From: Actinomycetes bacterium
Lineage (GTDB): Bacteria > Actinomycetota > Actinomycetes > Mycobacteriales > Mycobacteriaceae
Direction: 5' to 3'
Assembly (NCBI GenBank): GCA_023415515.1
Contig: JAEZKH010000054.1
Location: forward strand, 1-23,387
Length of the DNA stretch: 23,387 nt
This document shows, piece after piece, positions 7,655 through 14,579 of this stretch (the stretch's first letter is position 1; each line of letters starts with the position of its first letter). The notes below the pieces were generated by a model. It was not told the origin of the DNA, did not search any database, and saw nothing but the letters and a program-made list of their open reading frames with translations. The position numbers were made by a program, and so were the translations under genes.

Positions 7655-8519
7655 CGGGCACCCCCAGGTAAGCGGCGATGACCTTCGGGTCCTCGCGGAT
7701 CTCGGCGGGCACCCCGTCGGCGATCTTGCGTCCGAACTCGAGCACCACGATTCGATCGGTGACACCCATGACCAGTCGCATGTCGTGCTCGATGAGCAGC
7801 ACCGTGTAGCCGTCGTCGCGGATCTTCTGGATGAGCTCGATCAATGCGGACTTCTCGCGCGGGTTGAAGCCCGCCGCGGGCTCGTCGAGGCACAGCAGCT
7901 TCGGTTCGGTCGCCAGCGCCCGCGCGATCTCCAACCGCCGCTGGTCACCGTAGGACAGATTCCTGGCCTTCTCTTCGCCGCGATGGGCGATCCCGACGAA
8001 GTGCAGCAGCGCAGCGGAGCGCTCGATCGCCGACTTCTCCTCGCGGCGGTGCCGCGGTGTCCGGATCAGCGCACCTGGCACCGAGGTGTGGTGGCGGGCA
8101 TCGGTGCCGACCATCACGTTCTCCAGCGCGGTCATGTCGCCGAACAGCCGAATGTTCTGGAACGTGCGGGCAATGCCTTTGCGGGTGATCTGGTGGCGCT
8201 TGATGCGGCCCAACGGGGCCCCGTCGAAGATGACCTGCCCCGAGCTGGGCCGGTAGACACCGGTGATCGCGTTGAAGCAGGTGGTCTTGCCCGCGCCGTT
8301 CGGGCCGATCATGCCGAGAATCTCACCGCGACGGATGTCGAAGGTGACCGAGTCCAACGCGGTCAACCCACCGAACTTGACCGTGAGATCCTTCGTCTGC
8401 AGGAGGATTTCACCCTCGGCCGCGTGAATCTCACGATGCACGCTGGCGAGTTCCTCGATTGTCGCCTCCGCGCCCGGCATGCCCGACGAGTCACCGGTTC
8501 CCGGCAGCGGTGTGTTCAT
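7638..8519 (-). CDS. livG: Branched-chain amino acid-type ABC transporter, ATP-binding protein LivG
   Basis: Second ATPase of the importer, 293 residues. Walker A is GPNGAGKTT (72-80), then QNIRLFGDMTALENVMVG (LivG-specific region), signature LSYGDQRRLEIARAL, Walker B LLCLDEPAAGFNP and H-loop LLIEHDM. The first 37 residues are a polar extension rich in acidic residues ahead of the canonical start of the domain at ILLQTKDLTVKFGG; an internal ATG (residue 14, MPGAEATIEE) is an alternative start. The chosen ATG overlaps the livM stop by four bases (ATGA), which supports it. The longer open frame to 9053 lies within livM and is a shadow. Confidence 0.93.
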   Translation of the reverse strand: MNTPLPGTGDSSGMPGAEATIEELASVHREIHAAEGEILLQTKDLTVKFGGLTALDSVTFDIRRGEILGMIGPNGAGKTTCFNAITGVYRPSSGQVIFDGAPLGRIKRHQITRKGIARTFQNIRLFGDMTALENVMVGTDARHHTSVPGALIRTPRHRREEKSAIERSAALLHFVGIAHRGEEKARNLSYGDQRRLEIARALATEPKLLCLDEPAAGFNPREKSALIELIQKIRDDGYTVLLIEHDMRLVMGVTDRIVVLEFGRKIADGVPAEIREDPKVIAAYLGVPDDEVS

Positions 8520-9703
8520 GCGGCCGGCTCCTTCTCTGCCGGCCGGGCACGCAACAGGTCGCGAGCCGACTTGCCGTACGCGAGCAACTGCTGGCGCGCC
8601 GGGAACAGCCCCTGCGGCCGGAAGATCATCATCACCACCAGCGCGAGGCCGAAGAACAGGTACTTCAGATCGCCGAGGTTGATGCCGAGGAACTCGACGC
8701 CAAGCAGGCGGTTGGGCAGGTAGACGATGACGAACGCCCCGAAGATCACCCCGAGCTTGTTGCCCTGGCCGCCGAGCACCACCGCGCACAGGAACAGCAT
8801 CGAGTTGATGATGTTGAAGGTGGGAGGCGCGACGTACTGCACCTGTCCCGCGTAGAGCGCACCGGAAAGTCCCCCGATGCCTGCGCCGATCACGAACGCC
8901 CACAGCTTGAACCGGAAGGTGTTGACGCCCATCACCTCTGCGGCGTCCTCGTCCTCCCTGACGGCGATCCATGCACGACCGACGCGGCTGCGTTCGAGGT
9001 TGCCGACGAGTATCAGGATGACCGCGATGAGGATCAGACCGAGCCAGAACCACCAGGTGCCGTAGTTCGCGTCGCCCGCTGAGTTCGCACTCGAGAAGAC
9101 ACCTTCCGGCAACTTCTCGCTCTCGCCGACCCGCGGGAAAGCCACCTCGTTGAGCCCGCGGGGGCCGTTGGTGATGTCAGCCAGGTTGTCGGCCATCAGG
9201 CGAATGATCTCACCGAAGCCCAGGGTCACGATCGCAAGATAGTCACCGCGCAGGCGCAGTGTCGGTGTGCCCAGAATCAGGCCGGCGAGAGCCGTGATCG
9301 CCATCGCCAGCGGGACGCACGACAGCCACGCCCACGGCGTGCTGAAGAAGCCGGTCGGACCCACCTTGTTCCATGGACTGTCCGGGCTGGTGAGCAGTGC
9401 GACGGTGTATGCGCCCACCGCGTAGAAGCCGACGTAGCCGAGATCGAGAAGCCCGGCCTGGCCGACAACGACGTTCAGTCCGATCGCGATCAGCGCCACC
9501 ATCGCGAACTGCGCCATCGTGCCGCCGAAACTGATGCCGGGGGTGTCCAAAAACGGCGGTGTGTAGAGGGGCAACAGCGCGAGGACACCGAACAGCAGCA
9601 CGCCGAAGCCCCACTTGTGCAGCCGCGACAGCCCGTCCCACCACTGGCGCAGGCCGTCGCCCGGCGCCAGCAGCCGCTGTGTCCGCGTCCCGCTCGAGCT
9701 CAT
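8516..9703 (-). CDS. livM: Branched-chain amino acid-type ABC transporter permease LivM
   Basis: Membrane permease of 395 residues, with about ten hydrophobic segments starting at WGFGVLLFGVLALLPLY. Family landmarks include GLNVVVGQAGLLDLGYVGFYAVGAY, LRLRGDYLAIVTLGFGEIIR, the ATPase-contacting loop GRAWIAVREDEDAAEVMG and the ending VMMIFRPQGLFP. The N-terminal 30 residues and the last 25 are cytoplasmic and basic. A 35-residue insert around VGESEKLPEGVFSSANS lies in an external loop. Four-base overlaps with livH upstream and livG downstream (both ATGA) show tight coupling. Confidence 0.93.
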   Translation of the reverse strand: MSSSGTRTQRLLAPGDGLRQWWDGLSRLHKWGFGVLLFGVLALLPLYTPPFLDTPGISFGGTMAQFAMVALIAIGLNVVVGQAGLLDLGYVGFYAVGAYTVALLTSPDSPWNKVGPTGFFSTPWAWLSCVPLAMAITALAGLILGTPTLRLRGDYLAIVTLGFGEIIRLMADNLADITNGPRGLNEVAFPRVGESEKLPEGVFSSANSAGDANYGTWWFWLGLILIAVILILVGNLERSRVGRAWIAVREDEDAAEVMGVNTFRFKLWAFVIGAGIGGLSGALYAGQVQYVAPPTFNIINSMLFLCAVVLGGQGNKLGVIFGAFVIVYLPNRLLGVEFLGINLGDLKYLFFGLALVVMMIFRPQGLFPARQQLLAYGKSARDLLRARPAEKEPAA

Positions 9704-10746
9704 GCGCGTGCCCTCCCGAGGCTCTCACCGAGTATCCCGGTCGGGCGGAACAACAGCACGAGGACGAGCAACACGAATGCGACCACATCTCGCCATTGGG
9801 TGCCGAAGACGGCCTGACCGTAGTTCTCCATGATGCCGAGCAGCAGACCGCCGAGCAGGGCACCCCGCAGGTTTCCGATGCCGCCCAGCACTGCGGCGGA
9901 AAACGCCTTGATACCCAAAAGGAATCCGCCGGAGTAGATGATGCCCTGCGGCACCTTCAAGGTGTAGAGCAGTGCCGCGGCACCTGCCAGCAGGCCACCG
10001 ATCACGAAGGTGGTGACGATGATGCGTTCCCGCGAGACGCCCATCAACGTGGCCGTGTCGGGGTCCTGGGCGACCGCCCGGATGCCGCGGCCGAACTTCG
10101 TGCGATTGATCGCGAGATCGGTCATCAACGCCAGGATGAGCGCGGACACCACGATGATCACGGTGATGTTGGACACGGCGGCGTCGAACAGGGTGAACTG
10201 AGTCTTGGGCTCCACCAAGCGGATCGGCTGCTGTGCGTTCGAGCCGCCATACCCGGTGATGATCTTCGGCAGGATGAAGTGCACGAACTCCTGCAGGACG
10301 AACGACATCCCGATGGCGGTGATCAGGAACGAGAGCCGGTCGGCGTTGCGTCTGCGCAGCGGTCGATAGGCGACGAACTCGAGCCCAGCCGCTGTTCCGG
10401 CCGACACCAACATCGCGAACAGCATGGCGACGGCGAGATACACCACCGTCAGCGCGATGCCCTTGTTGTAGGTGTTGCCACTCGGGGTGAAGCCGAGAAT
10501 GAAGTCCAGACAGAAGTACGCGCCGAACATGCCGAACATGAACACTTCAGAGTGGGCGAAGTTGATCAACTTCAGCACGCCGTACACAAGCGTGTACCCG
10601 ACCGCCACCAACGCATAGATTCCGCCCCAGGCGAGGCCGTCGATGGTCAACTGCCAGAAGCCGTCTCGCAGACCTTCGAGGTTGAAGTTGATGTTCGCGG
10701 CCACGCAGGCGTACTGATCGACGCACTCAAGCGGTGTCAAGCTCAT
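9700..10746 (-). CDS. livH: Branched-chain amino acid-type ABC transporter permease LivH
   Basis: Second permease, 348 residues, about eight membrane segments. Typical LivH features: GGIYALVAVGYTLVYGVLKLINFAHSE near residue 41, the loop GRGIRAVAQDPDTATLMGV that contacts the ATPase, and the end LVLLFRPTGILGE. The first 35 residues form a non-hydrophobic extension (MSLTPLECVDQYACVAANIN) with two cysteines, likely outside the membrane. A GGAG lies about 12 bases before the ATG. Between livK and this gene is an 83-base gap holding a hairpin, so livK mRNA may be more abundant than that of the permease genes. Confidence 0.93.
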   Translation of the reverse strand: MSLTPLECVDQYACVAANINFNLEGLRDGFWQLTIDGLAWGGIYALVAVGYTLVYGVLKLINFAHSEVFMFGMFGAYFCLDFILGFTPSGNTYNKGIALTVVYLAVAMLFAMLVSAGTAAGLEFVAYRPLRRRNADRLSFLITAIGMSFVLQEFVHFILPKIITGYGGSNAQQPIRLVEPKTQFTLFDAAVSNITVIIVVSALILALMTDLAINRTKFGRGIRAVAQDPDTATLMGVSRERIIVTTFVIGGLLAGAAALLYTLKVPQGIIYSGGFLLGIKAFSAAVLGGIGNLRGALLGGLLLGIMENYGQAVFGTQWRDVVAFVLLVLVLLFRPTGILGESLGRARA

Positions 10747-10780
10747 CCGGTGCCGAGGCTCCTAACGCAGGCGATCCGAA

Positions 10781-10822
10781 GCGAAACGCGCCCGGCCCCT
10801 TCGAGACTCGGACGCGCTTCGC
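10781..10822 (-). terminator. Intra-operon hairpin between livK and livH
   Basis: Read on the minus strand, arms GCGAAGCGCGTCC and GGGCGCGTTTCGC form a 13-base-pair stem with two G-U pairs and a 16-base loop. It begins 7 bases after the livK stop. As with other binding-protein operons, it may act as a partial terminator or protect the livK 3' end from decay. There is no T run. Confidence 0.5.
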
Positions 10823-10829
10823 AGCGAAA

Positions 10830-12041
10830 TTACTGAACCTTGAAGATCCAGATCAAATTGGTGGTGAGCTCACCGGTGGGCGTCCACTGGTATTTGCGCG
10901 CCACGCCCTGACCGTTGTAGTTCTTGACGAAGTCGAGCAGGGCAGGCCGTGTGATCGCACCCGAGTCGATGCCCTTGACCAGGATGGTGCCGAGGTCATA
11001 CCCCTCGGCGCTGTAGGTGCCCGCCTCGGCGTTGAACTTCGCCTTGTATTCGTCTGCGAACGCTCCGGTGGCCGGGCCGCACGGGCAGGACAGGATCGCA
11101 TCCTTGGACGCTTCCCCGGCCTGGCTCACGAACTGCGGATCCTTGGTGCCGTCGGCGCTGACGAAGGTGCCCTCGAAGCCACCGTCTTTGAGCTGCTGGA
11201 CCAGCGGGGCCGCCTCCGAGTAGTAACCGCCGTAGAACACGGCGTTCGGGTTGACGCCCTTGACCTGGGTCACCGCGGCGGAGAAGTCCTTGTCGCCCTT
11301 CTTCACCGAGATGTTGCAGCCCGAATCTGCCGTGGGGCCGAGGGTGTCGCGGACAGCGGTCGCCAGACCCAGACCGTAGTCGGTGCTGTCGTCGATGACG
11401 CAGACCTTCTCGTACTTGAGACCGTTCTTCATGTAGTTGGCGACCGCCGGTCCCTGAACGGCGTCGTTGGCCAGCCCCCGGAAGAACGTCTTCCAGCCGT
11501 TCTCGCTGAGCGTCGGGTTGGTCGCCGATGCGGTCACGGCGACGAGCCCGGCCTGATTGAACACACCGCCGGTGGCCTTGGTCTCCCCTGAGAACGCCGG
11601 GCCGACAAGGCCGATCGTGTACTGGTCGTCGACGATCTGCGGGGCGATCGCGGTCGCCTTCTGCGGGTCACCCTCGGTGTCGAACGGCTTCAGCTGGATC
11701 TGGCAGCCCTTGTTGGCCGCGTTGTGCTTGTCGATGGCCAACTGCACGCCGTTCTTGATGTTGATGCCGAGCGCCGCGTCGGGGCCGTTGAGCGCACCCG
11801 CCATGGCGATGGACACCGGCGGGCAATTGGCCTTGCCGTCACCGGCGGGATCGGCAGGGGCGGCGCCCTCTGCCGCCTTGACCTCGCCGCCGTTCTCGTC
11901 GATCTGCACCTGCTCGACGATCTTCAGATCGGTCTGCGACGCCTCCTCTTCCGGCTTTGACTGCTGACAGGCAGCCATGCTGAGCACCACAAGTCCTGCG
12001 CTACCGAGCGCTACTGCGCTTCGTGCCACGCGACCGCGCAC
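10830..12041 (-). CDS. livK: Branched-chain amino acid-type ABC transporter substrate-binding lipoprotein
   Basis: Extracytoplasmic solute receptor of 403 residues. The signal peptide is MRGRVARSAVALGSAGLVVL followed by the lipobox SMAAC, so Cys25 should be lipidated and anchor the protein to the membrane. An acidic, Ala/Pro-rich linker (residues 28-70) precedes a type I periplasmic-binding-protein domain: VSIAMAGALNGPDAALGINIKNGVQLAID, VGPAFSGETKATGGVFNQAGL and VFYGGYYSEAAPLVQQL. Extra cysteines (for example CPCG near residue 315) could form disulfides. The GTG start has a strong GGAGGTG six bases upstream. First gene of the liv operon. The substrate may be Leu/Ile/Val, but the family also binds other amino acids and amides. 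Confidence 0.92.
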   Translation of the reverse strand: MRGRVARSAVALGSAGLVVLSMAACQQSKPEEEASQTDLKIVEQVQIDENGGEVKAAEGAAPADPAGDGKANCPPVSIAMAGALNGPDAALGINIKNGVQLAIDKHNAANKGCQIQLKPFDTEGDPQKATAIAPQIVDDQYTIGLVGPAFSGETKATGGVFNQAGLVAVTASATNPTLSENGWKTFFRGLANDAVQGPAVANYMKNGLKYEKVCVIDDSTDYGLGLATAVRDTLGPTADSGCNISVKKGDKDFSAAVTQVKGVNPNAVFYGGYYSEAAPLVQQLKDGGFEGTFVSADGTKDPQFVSQAGEASKDAILSCPCGPATGAFADEYKAKFNAEAGTYSAEGYDLGTILVKGIDSGAITRPALLDFVKNYNGQGVARKYQWTPTGELTTNLIWIFKVQ

Positions 12042-12045
12042 GTTT

Positions 12046-12052
12046 CACCTCC
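12046..12052 (-). promoter_or_regulatory. Strong ribosome binding site of livK
   Basis: GGAGGTG on the minus strand, followed by AAAC and the GTG at 12041. It fixes the non-ATG start of the binding-protein gene and contrasts with the leaderless starts elsewhere in the window. Confidence 0.7.
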
Positions 12053-12119
12053 GAATCAATGTTTTCATCGGCATCGACGATCCGGCTTGCCTCACCCGGG
12101 CGCTGACGCTTCGGGGTAG

Positions 12120-12125
12120 AACATA
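12120..12125 (-). promoter_or_regulatory. Possible -10 element of the liv operon
   Basis: TATGTT on the minus strand fits TANNNT and lies in the 122-base gap between pdtaR and livK, giving a leader of about 70 bases that contains the livK ribosome binding site. No convincing -35 box is visible. Read-through from pdtaR is also possible, as I see no terminator after that gene. Confidence 0.3.
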
Positions 12126-12163
12126 GCCAACCCTCGGCCGTGGTGCGCGTTTTCCGGGTATTG

Positions 12164-12799
12164 CTAGTCCGCCGGCGCGGCGTCTTCCGACGTGTCCAGA
12201 GTCTCCAGCACAACCTCGGCAACGCGACGCATCGTCGTCCGGCGATCCATCGCGGCCCGCTGAATCCACTTGAACGCCTCGGGTTCAGACATCTGATGCT
12301 TGGTCTGGAGCAAACCCTTGGCACGCTCGACGAGCTTGCGTGTCTCCAGCCGGTCGGACAGCGTCGCCACTTCCTGCTCGAGAGCGCTGATCTCGCTGAA
12401 CCGACTCACCGCGAGTTCGATCGCGGGTATCAGGTCGCTGATCGAGAACGGCTTGACGAGGTAGGCCATGGCCCCCGCGTCGCGGGCTCGCTCGACCAGG
12501 TCGCGCTGGCTGAACGCGGTCAACACCACGATGGGCGCGATGCGCTTGCCCGCGATCTCGGATGCCGCGTCGATTCCGTCGCGCCGAGGCATCTTGACGT
12601 CCATGATCACCAGGTCGGGTCTGAGGCTCTCGGCCAGCTCGACGGCTTCCTGCCCGTCGCCGGCCTCCCCCACGACCTCGTACCCCTCCTCGCGCAGCAT
12701 CTCGGCGAGGTCCAGTCGGATGAGGGCTTCGTCCTCCGCGATCAGAACGCGGTGCGGCTTGGCATCTGCATTGGCAGCATCACTCGTTGCGCCGGTCAT
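12164..12799 (-). CDS. pdtaR: Response regulator with RNA-binding ANTAR output domain, PdtaR
   Basis: Partner of the PdtaS histidine kinase (not in this window), acting as an RNA-binding antiterminator. The receiver domain holds the acidic pocket AEDE (Glu22, Asp23), phospho-acceptor Asp67 in LVIMDVKMP, Thr94 and Lys116 in LVKPF. A coiled segment (EISALEQEVATLSDRLETR) leads into the ANTAR domain, KLVERAKGLLQTKHQMSEPEAFKWIQ. The sequence is nearly identical over long stretches to what I remember of M. tuberculosis Rv1626. I chose the ATG at 12799 (211 residues, MTGATSDA) because Rv1626 begins MTGPTTDA; in-frame ATGs at 12808 and 12820 would add three or seven residues. It lies upstream of the liv operon on the same strand and beside the divergent tRNA gene. 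Confidence 0.95.
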   Translation of the reverse strand: MTGATSDAANADAKPHRVLIAEDEALIRLDLAEMLREEGYEVVGEAGDGQEAVELAESLRPDLVIMDVKMPRRDGIDAASEIAGKRIAPIVVLTAFSQRDLVERARDAGAMAYLVKPFSISDLIPAIELAVSRFSEISALEQEVATLSDRLETRKLVERAKGLLQTKHQMSEPEAFKWIQRAAMDRRTTMRRVAEVVLETLDTSEDAAPAD

Positions 12800-12850
12800 G
12801 GGTGCCATTGTGGCGGTCATGGGCCGAGTCAGCGACCGCGGGGGATCCTC

Positions 12851-12856
12851 TATGGT
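12851..12856 (+). promoter_or_regulatory. Possible -10 element of the tRNA gene
   Basis: TATGGT fits TANNNT and lies 21 bases before the first base of the tRNA, which would leave a 5' leader of about 15 bases for RNase P removal. No good -35 box is visible. Confidence 0.4.
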
Positions 12857-12877
12857 GGAAGGCCGACTGCATCATGC

Positions 12878-12951
12878 GCCCTCGTATCCCAACTGGCAGA
12901 GGAAACGGATTCAAAACCCGTACAGTGTGAGTTCGAATCTCACCGAGGGCA
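12878..12951 (+). tRNA. tRNA with anticodon CAA (annotated type Leu), short variable arm
   Basis: A 74-base cloverleaf can be drawn. The acceptor stem is GCCCTCG/CGAGGGC with discriminator A. The D arm is TCC/GGA with a loop containing TGG. The anticodon stem is ACGGA/CCCGT around the loop TTCAAAA, giving anticodon CAA, which reads the leucine codon UUG. The variable loop is only five bases (ACAGT). The T arm is GTGAG/CTCAC around TTCGAAT. The CCA end is not encoded. The closing pair of the anticodon stem is an A-C mismatch. Bacterial leucine tRNAs normally have a long variable arm, so this class I shape is atypical. I recall a similar short leuV (CAA) in M. tuberculosis, but this was not checked. 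Confidence 0.85.
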
Positions 12952-12967
12952 CTCGCCGCCTCGACGC

Positions 12968-13681
12968 CTACAACAGGATGCTCGTGGGCACCGGTGCCAG
13001 CAGCGCCTGCCGCACCGCTTTGGCCTGGCGGTAGCCCGCATACGCCCCGAGGACGGTGAACCCGGCAAGCCCGGCGACCCCCGGTACGGCGGCGGCGAGC
13101 ATGTCGCTCGTCGTCGCGCTCCTGAGGTGCTCGGGATAGCCCGCCCGGAAGCCGTCGGGCACGTTCGTCGGCGGTGAGATGCTGTCGGCGGGCCCGATAC
13201 GCCCGGCCGGCCCAGGCTCGTTCACCGTGGTGGCGGGCAGCGCCTGCGGTGCGGGGACATCGAGGGCCGGAGCCGCAGGCGGCGTCACCGACCGGGGCGC
13301 GGCCGGCGGCGGCGCCGCGGGCACAGCCGCGATGTAGGAAGACCCGAGCGCCTCAGCGGACTGCTGCGCCGGCGTCGTGAAGGTCGCCGGCACGGTGTCC
13401 GAAACGTGCTGCGTAGCAGCCGGTTTGGCTCTTATGACGACACTGCGTGCACTCGGGGCCGTCGATACGGCGTTGACGTGGGCCCGAGTCGCGCCTGGTG
13501 TCGCGGTCCTCGACCCGCCGTCCAACACCTCGACGCCGAGCACATTCACGTCGTCGCCTCCACCGCCGACACCCAACAGCCCCGCATGGGACACCGCGAC
13601 GCCCCCGCACATCGAGCCCGTCACGAACGCTCCGCACGCGATCGCTGCTCCGACAGCGCTCCGCCTCAAAGAACGACTCAT
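12968..13681 (-). CDS. Exported proline-rich protein with C-terminal membrane segment, tandem paralog A
   Basis: A 237-residue protein of unknown function. The N-terminus is a signal peptide (MSRSLRRSAVGAAIACGAFV) with likely signal peptidase I cleavage after AVSHA. A low-complexity Ala/Pro/Thr region (about residues 35-175) follows and would lie outside the membrane. The C-terminal 63 residues form a conserved block: FRAGYPEHLRSATTSD, a hydrophobic segment LAAAVPGVAGLAGFTVLGAYAGY, a basic stretch and the ending LLAPVPTSILL. This suggests an N-out, C-in single-span protein. The block is 42 of 63 residues identical to the upstream gene, and RSVVIR is also shared. The ATG at 13681 has GAGG well placed upstream; TTG at 13696 is less likely. 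The cysteines near residue 30 do not fit a lipobox. The gene ends 16 bases from the tRNA. Confidence 0.75.
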   Translation of the reverse strand: MSRSLRRSAVGAAIACGAFVTGSMCGGVAVSHAGLLGVGGGGDDVNVLGVEVLDGGSRTATPGATRAHVNAVSTAPSARSVVIRAKPAATQHVSDTVPATFTTPAQQSAEALGSSYIAAVPAAPPPAAPRSVTPPAAPALDVPAPQALPATTVNEPGPAGRIGPADSISPPTNVPDGFRAGYPEHLRSATTSDMLAAAVPGVAGLAGFTVLGAYAGYRQAKAVRQALLAPVPTSILL

Positions 13682-13753
13682 GTTTGCCTCGCTCAACTGC
13701 CACCCCGGATTGCCGCTTTCGGATACCCACTGCTCGACGCCCTCACACTTTGC

Positions 13754-14527
13754 TCAAAGGAGGAGATGCGTGGGCACCGGGGCCAGCAGCGCGCTATGCG
13801 CCGCCCTGGCATGGCGGTAACCCGCGTATGCACCGGCGAGGGTGAAGCCCGCGATGCCCACCACGCCGGGCAGGGCCGCCACCACCAGGTCGGCGGTGGC
13901 CGCCGACCTGAGGTACTCCGCATAACCCGCCCGAAACGAGGCGGGCGCCGGGGCGGGGCTCGAGGTGCCGGACCGGAGCGGATCCTTGGCACGTGGGGTG
14001 CGCGGCGGCGGAACGGGGGCCCCGGCGCCGGGCCTGGCGTCCGGTTCCGCCGCGTCCGGTGGTGGCACGGCGAGCGGGACCACGGCGGGCGACCGCGGCG
14101 CAGCCACAACCACTTCCGGCGCCGATGCCCTCGTCTGCGTCTGTGGCGCCCTGCGGATGACCACACTTCGGGTCACCGGCGCAGAGGACACCCGCGGCAG
14201 TGAGACGGGCCGAGCGGTGCTGACGCTGCGGGGTATCCCGCCCCCACCGCTGCGCGGTGCGATCACGCCCTGCGGGGCGGCGGCAGCCGAGCGCATCGCC
14301 GTCGGCGTCTCGACGGAGGCGAGTCGGGCGGCCGTGGCGGCGGATGGTTCGGCGTCGGCCCCGGGGCGGGGATGATGCAGGTCGGACTTGTCGTCGTCAC
14401 CGAAGAAGTCGATGCCGAAGAGTCCGGCGTGCGCCGACACGATTCCGGTGCAGCCGGGGCCCGCGATCATCGCGCACGATGCGAGGGCACAGCCGATCGC
14501 CGCGTTACGAAGCCGCCATCCGTCCAA
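13754..14527 (-). CDS. Exported proline-rich protein with C-terminal membrane segment, tandem paralog B
   Basis: A 257-residue paralog of the next gene, 72 bases apart and on the same strand; function unknown. The signal peptide MDGWRLRNAAIGCALASCAMI ends with likely cleavage after SAHA, followed by GLFGIDFFGDDDKSD, matching the acidic GLLGVGGGGDD of paralog A. The middle is Ala/Pro/Arg-rich and disordered in appearance, with RSVVIRRAPQTQ shared with A. The C-terminal block FRAGYAEYLRSAATAD, membrane segment LVVAALPGVVGIAGFTLAGAYAGY and ending LLAPVPTHLLL align without gaps to A. I chose the TTG at 14527 because it aligns with the start of A and has a G-rich Shine-Dalgarno-like run six bases upstream; TTG at 14551 would add eight residues. 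The start is uncertain. Confidence 0.7.
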   Translation of the reverse strand: MDGWRLRNAAIGCALASCAMIAGPGCTGIVSAHAGLFGIDFFGDDDKSDLHHPRPGADAEPSAATAARLASVETPTAMRSAAAAPQGVIAPRSGGGGIPRSVSTARPVSLPRVSSAPVTRSVVIRRAPQTQTRASAPEVVVAAPRSPAVVPLAVPPPDAAEPDARPGAGAPVPPPRTPRAKDPLRSGTSSPAPAPASFRAGYAEYLRSAATADLVVAALPGVVGIAGFTLAGAYAGYRHARAAHSALLAPVPTHLLL

Positions 14528-14579
14528 GCCTCGCCCCCCAGGGTCCCCCAACGGCAGGGCTCGACTTTACAACGCGGGC

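Noticed and set aside
6905..12041. Urea (Urt) rather than branched-chain amino acid ABC transporter, tempting because a ureohydrolase is nearby
   Set aside because: The binding protein lacks the UrtA-type start and motifs as I know them, and the permeases and ATPases match LivHMGF. The operons are also 2.5 kb apart with unrelated genes between them.
12042..12163. Possible ANTAR-binding double hairpin in the livK leader, which would make it a PdtaR target
   Set aside because: I could not find two adjacent stems with six-base loops of the required pattern; only a very short GCG/CGC stem is present.
12045..12324. Minus-strand frames between livK and pdtaR
   Set aside because: They run through the pdtaR coding region in the wrong frame, are Arg-rich and have no homology that I recognise. 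The gap is better read as the livK leader.
12878..12951. tRNA gene as an attachment site for an integrated element
   Set aside because: No repeat of the tRNA 3' end occurs elsewhere in the window, and no integrase or phage gene is present.
13700..14527. Lipoprotein signal in the twin exported proteins, suggested by cysteines near the end of the signal peptide
   Set aside because: Residues before the cysteines (GSMC and GPGC) do not fit a lipobox, and good signal peptidase I sites (SHA and AHA) follow.
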